The translations under genes and the position numbers were made by a program. Of a stretch of 64,000 nt of DNA, positions 41,643 to 50,762 are shown piece by piece. Within the stretch, counting starts at the first letter, position 1. Each line of letters opens with the position of its first letter. The notes below the pieces were generated by a model. It saw only the letters and a list, made by a program, of their open reading frames with translations, ran no database searches and had not been told where the DNA came from. The stretch comes from Jejubacter sp036620675 (GTDB lineage Bacteria; Pseudomonadota; Gammaproteobacteria; Enterobacterales; Enterobacteriaceae), in assembly GCA_036620675.1 (NCBI GenBank), contig JAZHEE010000002.1; one strand, 5' to 3'.

Positions 41643-42899
41643 ATGACCCTGTTAGCTCTTGGCATCAACCATAAGACTGCTCCGGTATCGCTGCGAGAAC
41701 GCGTAACGTTTTCGCCGGACACCCTTGACCAGGCGCTGGAAAGCCTGCTGGCGCAGCCGATGGTGCAGGGAGGGGTGGTTCTCTCTACCTGCAACAGAAC
41801 AGAACTCTATCTCAGCGTTGAACAGCAGGAAAATCTGCAGGAAGCGCTGGTGCGCTGGCTGTGCGATTACCACGGGCTGGACGAAACAGAAGTCCGCAAC
41901 AGCCTGTACTGGCACCAGGATAACGATGCCGTCAGCCATCTGATGCGGGTCGCCAGCGGCCTGGATTCAATGATTCTCGGTGAGCCGCAGATTCTGGGGC
42001 AGGTGAAGAAAGCCTTCGCCGACTCGGCCCGCGGCCATCTGCACGCCAGCGATCTGGAACGGATGTTCCAGAAATCCTTTTCAGTCGCCAAACGGGTGCG
42101 TACCGAAACCGAAATCGGCGCCAGCGCGGTATCGGTGGCCTTCGCCGCCTGTACTCTGGCGCGGCAAATCTTTGAATCTCTTTCCGACGTGACCGTGCTG
42201 CTGGTGGGGGCGGGCGAAACTATTGAGCTGGTGGCACGTCATCTGCGCGAACATCAGGTTCGTCATATGATTATTGCCAACCGCACCCGCGAACGAGCCC
42301 GGGAGCTGGCTGACGAAGTCGGCGCTGAGGTGATTGGCCTGCCGGAGATCGACGAACGTCTGGCCCAGGCCGATATTATTATCAGCTCCACCGCCAGTCC
42401 GTTGCCGATTATCGGCAAGGGCATGGTGGAACGCGCCCTGAAGTCGCGTCGCAACCAGCCGATGCTGCTGGTGGATATCGCCGTTCCGCGCGACGTCGAA
42501 CCGGAAGTCGGCAAACTGGCTAACGCTTATCTCTACGGCGTGGACGATCTGCAGTCCATTATTCAGCACAATATGGCGCAACGTCAGGCTGCGGCGGTAC
42601 AGGCTGAAACCATCGTTGTCCAGGAAACCGGCGAATTTATGGCCTGGCTGCGCGCCCAGAGCGCGAGCGAGACCATCCGGGAGTATCGCGGTCAGGCTGA
42701 ACAAGCGCGTGATGAACTGACCGCTAAAGCACTGGCGTCACTTAAGCAGGGCGCCGACCCGGAAACCGTACTTCAGGAACTCTCCCGGAAGCTGACCAAC
42801 CGGCTGATCCATGCCCCCACCAAATCGTTACAGCAGGCGGCGCGCAACGGCGACGACGATCGCCTGAACATTCTGCGCGACAGCCTCGGGCTGGATTAG
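41643..42899 (+). CDS. hemA: Glutamyl-tRNA reductase
   Basis: This is the first committed enzyme of haem synthesis; it reduces glutamyl-tRNA to glutamate semialdehyde. The start at 41643 (MTLLALGINHKTAPV) gives 418 residues, equal to E. coli HemA. Cys50 in VLSTCNRTELY is the nucleophile. The NADPH domain contains VLLVGAGETIELVARHL, and a C-terminal dimerisation region follows. The N-terminal region controls stability in E. coli. It heads the hemA-prfA-prmC operon. Confidence 0.98.
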   Translation: MTLLALGINHKTAPVSLRERVTFSPDTLDQALESLLAQPMVQGGVVLSTCNRTELYLSVEQQENLQEALVRWLCDYHGLDETEVRNSLYWHQDNDAVSHLMRVASGLDSMILGEPQILGQVKKAFADSARGHLHASDLERMFQKSFSVAKRVRTETEIGASAVSVAFAACTLARQIFESLSDVTVLLVGAGETIELVARHLREHQVRHMIIANRTRERARELADEVGAEVIGLPEIDERLAQADIIISSTASPLPIIGKGMVERALKSRRNQPMLLVDIAVPRDVEPEVGKLANAYLYGVDDLQSIIQHNMAQRQAAAVQAETIVVQETGEFMAWLRAQSASETIREYRGQAEQARDELTAKALASLKQGADPETVLQELSRKLTNRLIHAPTKSLQQAARNGDDDRLNILRDSLGLD

Positions 42900-42937
42900 C
42901 GCCCCCCATTTGATTGCCACAAGGTAAATAGCTACCC

Positions 42938-44020
42938 ATGAAGTCTTCTATTGTTGCCAAACTGGAGGCCCTGCAGGAGCGCCATGAAGAGGTGCAGGCC
43001 CTGCTGGGCGATGCAGAAGTTATTGCCGATCAGACGCGGTTTCGCGCGCTGTCTCGCGAATATGCCCAGTTGAGCGATGTTTCCCGCTGTTTTCTACAGT
43101 GGCAGCAGGTGCAGCAGGATATCGAAACTGCTCAGGAGATGCTGGCGGATCCCGATATGCGCGAAATGGCTCAGGAAGAGCTGGATGCTTCCCGTGCCAG
43201 CAGCGAAGAGCTGGCGCATCAGCTCCAGCTGCTGCTGTTGCCGAAAGATCCCGATGATGAACGTAACGCTTTCCTGGAAGTTCGCGCCGGAACCGGCGGC
43301 GATGAGGCGGCGCTGTTCGCCGGCGATCTGTTCCGGATGTACAGTCGCTATGCGGAATCCCGCCGCTGGCGGGTGGAAATGATGAGCGCCAGCGAAGGTG
43401 AAATGGGCGGCTATAAAGAGGTTATCGCCAAAATCAGCGGCGAAGGCGTTTATGGCCACCTCAAGTTTGAATCGGGCGGTCATCGGGTGCAGCGGGTGCC
43501 GGCCACCGAATCTCAGGGGCGTATCCACACCTCCGCCTGTACCGTGGCGGTGATGCCGGAACTGCCGGAGGCTGAACTTCCGGATATCAACCCGGCGGAT
43601 CTGCGTATCGACACTTTTCGTTCCTCTGGTGCCGGTGGTCAGCACGTCAACACTACCGATTCCGCGATCCGCATCACCCACCTGCCCACCGGCATTGTGG
43701 TGGAGTGCCAGGATGAGCGTTCCCAGCATAAAAACAAAGCCAAGGCGCTGGCGGTACTGGGGGCGCGTATTCACGCGGCCGAAGTGGCGAAGCGCCAGCA
43801 GGAAGAGGCCTCGACCCGCCGTAACCTGCTGGGCAGTGGCGATCGCTCCGATCGTAACCGTACCTATAACTTCCCTCAGGGACGGGTGACCGATCACCGT
43901 ATCAATCTGACGCTCTACCGTCTGGATGAAGTGATGGAAGGCAAGCTGGATATGCTGATCGAGCCGATTGTCCAGGAATATCAGGCTGACCAGCTGGCAG
44001 CGCTTGCCGGGCAGGAGTAA
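42938..44020 (+). CDS. prfA: Peptide chain release factor 1
   Basis: The 360-residue factor reads UAA and UAG. The codon-recognition loop is RVPATESQGRIHTS. The peptidyl-transferase motif is GAGGQHVNTTDSA, with the GGQ whose glutamine is methylated by PrmC. The gene is followed by prmC with a one-base overlap (TAATG), so enzyme and substrate are made together. Confidence 0.98.
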   Translation: MKSSIVAKLEALQERHEEVQALLGDAEVIADQTRFRALSREYAQLSDVSRCFLQWQQVQQDIETAQEMLADPDMREMAQEELDASRASSEELAHQLQLLLLPKDPDDERNAFLEVRAGTGGDEAALFAGDLFRMYSRYAESRRWRVEMMSASEGEMGGYKEVIAKISGEGVYGHLKFESGGHRVQRVPATESQGRIHTSACTVAVMPELPEAELPDINPADLRIDTFRSSGAGGQHVNTTDSAIRITHLPTGIVVECQDERSQHKNKAKALAVLGARIHAAEVAKRQQEEASTRRNLLGSGDRSDRNRTYNFPQGRVTDHRINLTLYRLDEVMEGKLDMLIEPIVQEYQADQLAALAGQE

Positions 44021-44853
44021 TGGACTATCAAAGTTGGGTGCGTCTGGCAACGGCGCGCCTCGTAAACAGTGACAGCCCGCGGCGCGATGCCGAAATTCTG
44101 TTGGGCCTGGTCACTGGCCGTTCCCGGACTTATCTTCTCGCTTTTGGCGAAACCCGGTTGACTGAGACGCAGCAGGACGAGCTGGAGCGGCTGCTGGCGC
44201 GCCGCGAGCGTGGCGAACCTGTGGCCTATCTTACCGGCCAGCGTGAGTTCTGGTCGCTGCCGCTGGCGGTTTCGCCTGCCACGCTTATCCCGCGCCCGGA
44301 CAGCGAGTGTCTGGTGGAACAGAGCCTGGCGCGTCTGCCCGCAGAGCCCTGCCGCATTCTCGATCTCGGTACCGGAACCGGTGCTATCGCCCTGGCATTA
44401 GCCAGTGAACGACCGGATGCCGCAGTCATGGCACTCGATCTTATCCCGCAGGCCGTTGCGCTGGCGCGTCGTAACGCGCAAAATCTCGCCATAGATAACG
44501 TTAGCGTACTACAAAGCGACTGGTTTTCTGCCCTGACTCCGGGCCAGCGTTTCGATCTGATCGTCAGCAATCCTCCGTATATCGATGAAGAGGATCCGCA
44601 TTTAAGCCAGGGCGATGTTCGATACGAGCCGAAATCTGCGCTGGTGGCGGCCAATAAAGGGCTGGCGGATTTACAGCTGCTGGTTAATGAAGCGCGCCGC
44701 TGGCTTCAACCCGGCGGCTGGCTGCTGTTGGAGCATGGCTGGCGTCAGGGGGAAGCCGTGCGGGAAATGTTTAACGGCGCGGGCTATAGCCAGGTAGAGA
44801 CACATCGCGACTATGGCGACAACGAGCGGCTGACCGCCGGGCAGTTTATCTGA
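44020..44853 (+). CDS. prmC: Release factor glutamine methyltransferase
   Basis: A 277-residue SAM-dependent enzyme that methylates the GGQ glutamine of release factors. Motif I is ILDLGTGTGAIALAL and the substrate motif is IVSNPPYIDEED. An N-terminal helical domain (about 1-85) precedes the methyltransferase fold. It directly follows prfA. Confidence 0.97.
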   Translation: MDYQSWVRLATARLVNSDSPRRDAEILLGLVTGRSRTYLLAFGETRLTETQQDELERLLARRERGEPVAYLTGQREFWSLPLAVSPATLIPRPDSECLVEQSLARLPAEPCRILDLGTGTGAIALALASERPDAAVMALDLIPQAVALARRNAQNLAIDNVSVLQSDWFSALTPGQRFDLIVSNPPYIDEEDPHLSQGDVRYEPKSALVAANKGLADLQLLVNEARRWLQPGGWLLLEHGWRQGEAVREMFNGAGYSQVETHRDYGDNERLTAGQFI

Positions 44854-44894
44854 CCCCGCCGCAGGACAATTTATAACAATACTGGAGTAAGGCA

Positions 44895-45284
44895 ATGGTG
44901 GCATATTTCGCCCTGAAGCACCTGCACATTCTGACCGTGGTTATCTCTATCACGCTATTTATTTTACGTTACTGATGGCAGTATCGTGCTTCGCCGATGG
45001 TGAATAAGCGCTGGGTGCGTATTGTGCCGCATATCAATGATACGCTGCTGTTGGGCAGCGGCGTGGCGCTGGTCGCCGTAACGCATTTCTGGCCTTTTAC
45101 GCCCCAGGGCGCATGGCTGACTGAGAAACTGTTTGGCGTTATTATCTACATCGTTTTTGGTTTTATTGCGCTTGGCCGCGGCCAGCGTAGTCAGAAAGCG
45201 CGCGCGGGCGCGTTTATACTGGCGCTGGTGGCGCTGTATGTCATCGTCGAACTCGCCACCACAAAAATTCCGTTATTGGGGTAA
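44895..45284 (+). pseudogene. sirB2: SirB2/YchQ membrane protein gene with an in-frame stop
   Basis: From ATG 44895 (ribosome site GGAG/AAGG) the frame reads MVAYFALKHLHILTVVISI and on to FILRY, then TGA at 44973-44975, then WQYRASPMVNKRW without any frame change to the stop at 45284. Without the stop it would be a 129-residue protein with four helices like E. coli SirB2. The TGA stands next to a TGG in a region where relatives have aromatic residues, so a TGG to TGA change is likely. Restart at ATG 44997 could give a 95-residue fragment. The sequence after the stop is still well conserved, so the change is recent. Confidence 0.8.
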
Positions 45285-45287
45285 ATC

Positions 45288-46097
45288 ATGGAGTCGTTAG
45301 CCGGTTTCGAATTTAATCAGGCTCCGCTGTGTGAGGGCATGATTCGGGTCTCGCAGGCCATTCGCGAGGACTTTCCAACGCAGCAGGTGCGCGCTCAGCT
45401 CGATAAGCTGGCAGAGCTTGCCCGCGAGGAGATAAGCACAGGGTGGCAGCAGGACGATCAGCTGGAAAAACTGCTGGAGCTGTTTTACGGCGAGTGGGGC
45501 TTCCACGATTCGGATGGCGTCTACCGTCTTTCCGACGCGCTGTGGCTTGACGAAGTACTCAACCGCCGCCAGGGGAGCGCCGTCTCTCTGGGGGCGATTC
45601 TGCTGTGGCTGGCGGAAGCGCTGGATATACCGCTGATGCCGGTGATCTTTCCGACCCAGCTGGTTTTGCGCGCCGACTGGATGGACGGTGAGATGTGGCT
45701 AATCAACCCGTTTAACGGCGAAACGCTGGACGAACATATCCTGGAAGTCTGGCTGAAGGGGAATGTGGGGCCGTCTGCCTGCCTGTACGACGAGGATCTG
45801 GACGAAGCGGACAACGCCGAGGTGATCCGCAAGCTGCTGGATACCCTGAAGACCTCGCTGATGGAAGAGCAGCAGATGGAAATGGCGCTGCGCGCCAGTG
45901 AAGTGTTGCTGCAGTTTAATCCGGAAGACCCTTATGAAATTCGCGATCGCGGGCTGATTTATGCCCAGCTCGACTGCGAACACGTGGCGCTCAACGACTT
46001 AAGCTATTTTGTCGAACACTGCCCGGAAGATCCGATCAGCGAAATGATCAAAGCGCAAATTAATTCGATTTCTCACAAACCGATTACGCTGCATTAA
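45288..46097 (+). CDS. sirB1: SirB1/YchA family protein (transglutaminase-like, TPR)
   Basis: A 269-residue cytoplasmic protein of the SirB1 family. The N-terminal two thirds hold a transglutaminase-like domain (DGVYRLSDALWLDEVLNRRQ, GSAVSLGAILLWLAEALDIP). The C-terminal 70 residues form a tetratricopeptide-like pair of repeats (NPEDPYEIRDRGLIYAQLDC). Molecular function is not settled. It starts three bases after the sirB2 stop and precedes kdsA, as in E. coli. Confidence 0.92.
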   Translation: MESLAGFEFNQAPLCEGMIRVSQAIREDFPTQQVRAQLDKLAELAREEISTGWQQDDQLEKLLELFYGEWGFHDSDGVYRLSDALWLDEVLNRRQGSAVSLGAILLWLAEALDIPLMPVIFPTQLVLRADWMDGEMWLINPFNGETLDEHILEVWLKGNVGPSACLYDEDLDEADNAEVIRKLLDTLKTSLMEEQQMEMALRASEVLLQFNPEDPYEIRDRGLIYAQLDCEHVALNDLSYFVEHCPEDPISEMIKAQINSISHKPITLH

Positions 46098-46138
46098 GTG
46101 CGACAGTTTTTTCCGGTTCACACCAACAAGGCGAAGAT

Positions 46139-46993
46139 ATGAAACAGAAAGTGGTTAGCATTGGTGACATCAGGGTCGCGAACGACCTGCCGTTTGTGCT
46201 GTTTGGCGGTATGAACGTCCTGGAGTCCCGCGACCTGGCGATGCGCATCTGCGAACACTACGTCGAGGTCACCAGCAGGCTTGGCATCCCCTACGTCTTC
46301 AAAGCCTCCTTTGATAAGGCGAACCGTTCTTCGATCCACTCATATCGTGGGCCGGGTCTGGAAGAGGGGATGAAGATTTTCGAAGAGCTGAAGAAAACCT
46401 TCGGCGTGAAAATTATCACTGACGTACATGAGCCGCAGCAGGCCCAACCGGTTTCCGAGGTGGTGGATGTTATCCAGCTCCCGGCCTTCCTGGCCCGTCA
46501 GACCGATCTGGTGGAAGCCATGGCGAAGACCGATGCGGTCATCAACATCAAAAAGCCGCAGTTCATCAGCCCGGGACAGGTGGGCAACATCGTGGATAAA
46601 TTCCATGAAGGCGGCAATGACAGGGTGATTCTTTGCGATCGCGGCAGCAACTTCGGCTATGACAACCTTGTGGTCGACATGCTGGGATTCGGGGTGATGA
46701 AGCAGGTTTCCGGCAATGCGCCGGTCATCTTCGATGTGACCCACGCCCTGCAGTGTCGCGACCCGTTCGGCGCGGCTTCCAGCGGTCGACGCGCTCAGGT
46801 GGCGGAGCTGGCCCGCGCCGGAATGGCGGTCGGTCTGGCTGGTCTGTTCCTGGAAGCGCATCCGGATCCGGACAACGCCCGCTGTGACGGCCCGTCGGCA
46901 CTGCCGCTGGCGAAGCTGGAACCCTTCCTGCAGCAGATTAAAGCTATCGACGATTTGGTGAAGAACTTCCCGGAGCTGGATACCAGCAGTTAA
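46139..46993 (+). CDS. kdsA: 3-deoxy-8-phosphooctulonate synthase
   Basis: The 284-residue enzyme condenses PEP and arabinose 5-phosphate to Kdo-8-phosphate for lipopolysaccharide. It is a TIM barrel with FGGMNVLESRDLAMRICEHY, KASFDKANRSSIHSYRGPG, the active-site region FISPGQVGNIVDKF and VIFDVTHALQCRDPFGAASS. It is nearly identical to E. coli KdsA and ends at a strong terminator. Confidence 0.98.
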   Translation: MKQKVVSIGDIRVANDLPFVLFGGMNVLESRDLAMRICEHYVEVTSRLGIPYVFKASFDKANRSSIHSYRGPGLEEGMKIFEELKKTFGVKIITDVHEPQQAQPVSEVVDVIQLPAFLARQTDLVEAMAKTDAVINIKKPQFISPGQVGNIVDKFHEGGNDRVILCDRGSNFGYDNLVVDMLGFGVMKQVSGNAPVIFDVTHALQCRDPFGAASSGRRAQVAELARAGMAVGLAGLFLEAHPDPDNARCDGPSALPLAKLEPFLQQIKAIDDLVKNFPELDTSS

Positions 46994-47012
46994 GCAGCGC
47001 CAGAACGTTAAA

Positions 47013-47050
47013 AAAGCCCGCGCCACCGGAAGGTGGCGCGGGCTTTCTTT
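47013..47050. terminator. Bidirectional terminator between kdsA and chaA
   Basis: A 15-bp perfect stem AAAGCCCGCGCCACC / GGTGGCGCGGGCTTT closed by a GGAA tetraloop, with A runs before and T runs after it. It serves both converging genes. Confidence 0.93.
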
Positions 47051-47064
47051 TGTTAGCGTGAATC

Positions 47065-48165
47065 TCAGGCGAAAATTGTCATCAGGTAGGCGACGAACAG
47101 CGCCAGGTGCGCCGAGCCGTTCAGGACGTTAGTGCGACCCGTAGAGAACGAGATCTGGCACAGCACCAGTGAAGTCAGCATCACCACCATCTCCGGCGCG
47201 CCGAGCGAGAAGGTCAGCTCATTACCGGTAAGAATGGCAATCAGGGTTACTGCCGGCACCGTCAGGGAGATTGTCGCCAGTACCGAGCCGAAGAACAGGT
47301 TCATGGCGCGCTGTACCTGGTTATTCAGCACGGCCTTAATGGCGCCCAGCCCTTCCGGCGACAGGATCAGCAGCGCCACCAGGAAGCCGGTAAAGGCCAC
47401 GGGCGCATTCATCCAGTTCAGCAGGCTTTCCAGCGGCACGGCGTTCATCTTGGTGACTGCGATCACTGCAATCAGATGGACGATCAGCCAGACGGTGTGC
47501 CAGACGCTGCTGTGCGCGGAGGGTTTACCGTGATGGGGATCGTCATCGTCTGATTCGTCTTCATGCTCGTAGACGAACAGGCTCTGGTGAGTGCGGGTCT
47601 GAATCAGCAGGAACACCCCGTACATCGCCGCGGAAATCAGCGCCGCCAGCAGCGACTGGCCGGTGGTGAAGTTGCCGCCTTTCAGGGCCATGGGGAACAC
47701 CAGCACGATCACCGCCAGTGGGAAGATAGCCATCAGGTACTGCTTGATGCCGAACAGGTTCACATACTGGGTGGCGAATTTGCGTCCGCCCATTAGCAGC
47801 GCGAAGCCGACCAGACCGCCAGTAACGATCATAATGATGGAGTAGAGCGTGTCGCGCATCAGGGTTGGGGCGGCCTCGCCGGTGGCCATCAGCGCAGAGA
47901 TCAGGCTGACTTCCAGAATCACCACCGACAGGCTGAGAATCAGCGAGCCGTAGGGTTCGCCCAGCCGGTGGGCGAGAACATCGGCATGACGGACCACGCT
48001 AAAAGCGCTGCTCAGAATGGCGATCAGCGCCAGGATGTTGATACCCGCAATGGCTGGTAGCGACTGACTGGAGCCCCACATCGCGAGCACCACCAGCGCT
48101 ACCACCGGAAAGATGAGGGTTGTCTCCTTGTGGCGGGTTTTTACCGCCTCATGCTGTTTTGTCAA
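47065..48165 (-). CDS. chaA: Sodium-potassium/proton antiporter ChaA
   Basis: A CaCA-family cation/proton exchanger of 366 residues, the length of E. coli ChaA. It has 11 or so helices with two copies of the family repeat (LSVVILEVSLISALMATGEA and LLILSPEGLGAIKAVLNNQV). A central acidic loop, HEDESDDDDPHHGKPS, may sense cations. It exports Na+, K+ and Ca2+ at alkaline pH. In E. coli chaB lies between chaA and chaC; here it is missing. Confidence 0.95.
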   Translation of the reverse strand: MTKQHEAVKTRHKETTLIFPVVALVVLAMWGSSQSLPAIAGINILALIAILSSAFSVVRHADVLAHRLGEPYGSLILSLSVVILEVSLISALMATGEAAPTLMRDTLYSIIMIVTGGLVGFALLMGGRKFATQYVNLFGIKQYLMAIFPLAVIVLVFPMALKGGNFTTGQSLLAALISAAMYGVFLLIQTRTHQSLFVYEHEDESDDDDPHHGKPSAHSSVWHTVWLIVHLIAVIAVTKMNAVPLESLLNWMNAPVAFTGFLVALLILSPEGLGAIKAVLNNQVQRAMNLFFGSVLATISLTVPAVTLIAILTGNELTFSLGAPEMVVMLTSLVLCQISFSTGRTNVLNGSAHLALFVAYLMTIFA

Positions 48166-48768
48166 TTGTAATTCTCCCTTCTTAGTCGCAGGTGAATAAC
48201 CTGCCGTTGCCAGCAGTCATTATAGTAAAATCATGAATACTCGATAAAATAACAGAAAAGTTGCACTTTGCTTCTGTTTTTTACGAAATTTTACTGCCTT
48301 TGTGTAATTTTTCTTTATGAGCTGATAAATTACATGATTTAAGTGAAAATTAAATATATATCAATAAGATAAATTTAATTGATTTCTATAATCTCTGCCA
48401 TTGCTCCATCAGCATGCTTTGTCGGTTAACTGACTTATCGGGGTATTATACCCAGATTTTAAACGGTATTTAGCCTGGGGCCGGTTTTTGCTCGGTTAAT
48501 GTCATCTTCCACTGATACTGCTATTAGCGTGAAAAATGGCGTTCAGGCGTCGATATCGGTCAGATATATACAAAAGTATCTCCTGGTGAATAGCGCATTA
48601 AGCCGAAGCTCGCCTGACGCTGCTGGCGTGAAAAATAATGTACAGCCTCTTGCCAGCGGCGGTGTAATTTTCTATGGTCGAAAAAGCGTGCGGTACAGGC
48701 AGGCCGCGCGCGAGCCGGGAAGGCTCCTGACTGGCCGTGATGCAGTAACGCTAAGCAGGGGGATACGG
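48166..48768. other. Gene-free gap between chaA and chaC
   Basis: A 603-base gap. Positions about 48225-48430 are very AT-rich and may hold the divergent promoters of chaA and chaC. Nothing resembling chaB is seen on either strand. The chaC frame is open back to 48499, but the added codons look non-coding and match nothing known. Confidence 0.6.
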
Positions 48769-49446
48769 GTGATCACACGCGATTTTTTAGCTAACGCAGA
48801 TTGTAGTACCGCCTTTGGCGACATCGAATCTTCACTACTCTGGTCGAGCGAACAGCGGGCGGCATCGCTGGCCGCGACCCTGGCCTGTCGTCCCGACGGG
48901 CCGGTCTGGATCTTTGGTTATGGTTCTCTGATGTGGAACCCGGCGCTGGAATATGAAGAGTCGGCTACCGGCTCTCTGGAAGGCTGGCACCGGGCCTTCT
49001 GCCTGCGGCTGACCGCCGGGCGTGGCACCACCAGCCAGCCGGGGCGCATGCTGGCGTTAAAAGAGGGCGGGCGCACCACCGGTGTGGCCTTTCGGCTGCC
49101 GGAAGCGACTCTGGAGCAGGAGCTGACGCTACTGTGGAAGCGTGAAATGATCACCGGCTGTTATCTGCCGCGCTGGTGCCCGCTACAGCTGGACGACGGG
49201 CGAATCGTCAATGCGCTGGTGTTTATCATGGATCCTCGTCATCCCCTCTATGAGTCTGATACCCGGGCGCGGGCGATCGCGCCGTTAATCGCTGCGGCCC
49301 ATGGCCCACTTGGCAGTAACGCCCAGTATCTGTTCTCGCTGGAGCAGACCCTGGGTAAACTCGGAATGCATGACAGCAATCTTGATGAACTATTGCGCGA
49401 GGTACGTGCGATTCAGGGCTCCCACAACACGGCGCCGGAACGTTAA
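48769..49446 (+). CDS. chaC: Glutathione-specific gamma-glutamylcyclotransferase ChaC
   Basis: The enzyme degrades glutathione to 5-oxoproline and Cys-Gly in the cytosol. The GTG start at 48769 (ITRDFLANADCSTAFG follows) is chosen because it aligns with E. coli ChaC and has AGGGGG seven bases upstream; it gives 225 residues. Motifs are VWIFGYGSLMWNPAL (substrate loop), RLTAGRGTTSQPGRMLAL and KREMITGCYLPRW, with the catalytic glutamate in the ChaC fold. Confidence 0.94.
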   Translation: MITRDFLANADCSTAFGDIESSLLWSSEQRAASLAATLACRPDGPVWIFGYGSLMWNPALEYEESATGSLEGWHRAFCLRLTAGRGTTSQPGRMLALKEGGRTTGVAFRLPEATLEQELTLLWKREMITGCYLPRWCPLQLDDGRIVNALVFIMDPRHPLYESDTRARAIAPLIAAAHGPLGSNAQYLFSLEQTLGKLGMHDSNLDELLREVRAIQGSHNTAPER

Positions 49447-49450
49447 TGGC

Positions 49451-49804
49451 TCAGAAGGTCAGGACTTTATCGGCCGCCAGAGTCCATTCCGCCAGTTCCA
49501 CCAGGGTGCCTATCTCCACGCCGTCCACCAGCGGCAGGACGCTGACGCCGCGGCCGTCGGCGCAGGTTTTGCACAGCTTTACTGGCACGCCCTGGGCGGT
49601 CAGAATCTCCAGCATCTGCTGGATGTTATAGCCTTCGGCGGGATTCTGGCCGCGCAGACCGGCGGTCACCGCATCGGACATTAAAAACAGCTTCACTTCC
49701 GGTTGGGCGTTCTGCTCGCGCAGCGCAATGGCCAGTCGCAGGCTGTTAAACAGAGACTCACTGCCGTAGGCGGCGCCGTTGGCGATAATCACGATCTTTT
49801 GCAT
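49451..49804 (-). CDS. ychN: DsrE/DsrF-like protein YchN
   Basis: A 117-residue cytoplasmic protein of the DsrE fold, forming a hexamer in E. coli. The core is VIIANGAAYGSESLFNSLRL and VPVKLCKTCADGRGV, whose cysteine is the conserved one near the active site. The function is unknown, possibly sulfur transfer. It converges on chaC with four bases between the stops. Confidence 0.95.
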   Translation of the reverse strand: MQKIVIIANGAAYGSESLFNSLRLAIALREQNAQPEVKLFLMSDAVTAGLRGQNPAEGYNIQQMLEILTAQGVPVKLCKTCADGRGVSVLPLVDGVEIGTLVELAEWTLAADKVLTF

Positions 49805-49873
49805 TTTCTCTCCCTGCCCGGGCGGGCATGACTTTTACTCGCTTTGAAATAACGATTATTTTGGAGGGAGTAT

Positions 49874-50029
49874 ATGACGACCTCGTCCCCGCCGCCAGGT
49901 GATGCGCGCGCCGGATTCATTGTGGTGCGCGAGTGTCCCGAATGCTGGATATCGGGTACCGTGCCGGAAGTGACGTCCGGTACCCACCGCGGCTTCTGCC
50001 TGTCAGAACGACACTATTGTCCGGGCTAA
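49874..50029 (+). CDS. Small cysteine-rich protein, 51 residues (candidate)
   Basis: Not recognised and too short for usual ORF calls. It has a very strong ribosome site, GGAGG at 49863-49867 with six bases to the ATG. The product starts MTTSSPPPGDARAGFIVVRE and contains a CPEC pair (Cys21, Cys24), Cys42 and Cys49, and His38 and His47. This could make a small zinc-ribbon or disulfide-bonded fold. No signal peptide is seen. It lies in the gap between divergent ychN and the PEBP gene, where E. coli has no annotated gene known to me. A chance ORF cannot be excluded. Confidence 0.45.
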   Translation: MTTSSPPPGDARAGFIVVRECPECWISGTVPEVTSGTHRGFCLSERHYCPG

Positions 50030-50044
50030 TCCGCAACCGGCTGA

Positions 50045-50590
50045 CTACTGACTAAAACGCCCCACCAGCCCGGCGGCGCCCAGCGTGTGCCCCTTCAGGC
50101 GTGCCATCAGCGCTTCCCGGGTGAGTCCGCCAGGCAAATCAGGCGCCAGGTCGCTGGCGATCAGGGTAAAGGTGTAGTGGTGAGCGCTGGTGCCCGGCGG
50201 GGGGCAGGGGCCGTGCCAGCGCGTGGTACCCGGCGTATTGGTGCCGCCGGTGTAACCCTTGCCGTCGCGCAGATCGTTAGCGGTAAAACCGCTGGCGGAG
50301 GAAGGAATATTGTAAGCCACCAGATGGGTCACCCCCAGCCCTTTGGCCCCTTCCGGATCGTGCATCAGCAGCACGAAGCTACGGGTGCCGGCCGGGGCGT
50401 CGTACCAGTTCAGCGCCGGGGAGTGGTTATCGCCGGTACAGTTGGGGTTATCCGACGCATTGCCGGCGAAGCGCGGAGCCAGCCGGGCATTGTCGGTGAA
50501 GTCAGGGGAATTCAGGCGAAACGGGGCATCGGCCAGCACAGGCAGACTGAGAGCGCTGAGCAAGGTCAGGGTAACGAGCCTGGCGTTCAT
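50045..50590 (-). CDS. Secreted PEBP-family protein (YbcL/YbhB-like)
   Basis: A Raf-kinase-inhibitor-like phosphatidylethanolamine-binding protein, 181 residues. The start at 50590 is chosen because it gives a signal peptide (MNARLVTLTLLSALSLPVLA). The fold signatures are SPALNWYDAPAGTRSFVLLM with DPEG, and TTRWHGPCPPPGTSAHHYTF. Bacterial members are periplasmic or cytoplasmic with poorly known roles. E. coli K-12 has no such gene between ychN and ychO, so it is a lineage-specific insertion. Confidence 0.88.
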   Translation of the reverse strand: MNARLVTLTLLSALSLPVLADAPFRLNSPDFTDNARLAPRFAGNASDNPNCTGDNHSPALNWYDAPAGTRSFVLLMHDPEGAKGLGVTHLVAYNIPSSASGFTANDLRDGKGYTGGTNTPGTTRWHGPCPPPGTSAHHYTFTLIASDLAPDLPGGLTREALMARLKGHTLGAAGLVGRFSQ

Positions 50591-50762
50591 GGGAACCTCA
50601 TGGGTTAACGGTTGCAGGAGTAAGCCTGGCACACTCGCCGATTTTTTCAGCTAAAGCCTGCTAGCCATGGAATCGTGCGCCCGGACTGTTATGTTATACT
50701 CGCGATTCAGGCCCGCGTCTTTGGTCGAACCCGGATTCTCAGGAAGTAGCTACAACCTTTAT

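Noticed and set aside
44973..44975. Selenocysteine at the TGA in sirB2
   Set aside because: Relatives have aromatic residues there and SirB2 is not a redox protein; no convincing SECIS hairpin was seen right after the codon.
48499..48768. N-terminal extension of chaC by 90 codons
   Set aside because: The extra codons match no ChaC, and the GTG at 48769 has a good ribosome site and aligns with the known start.
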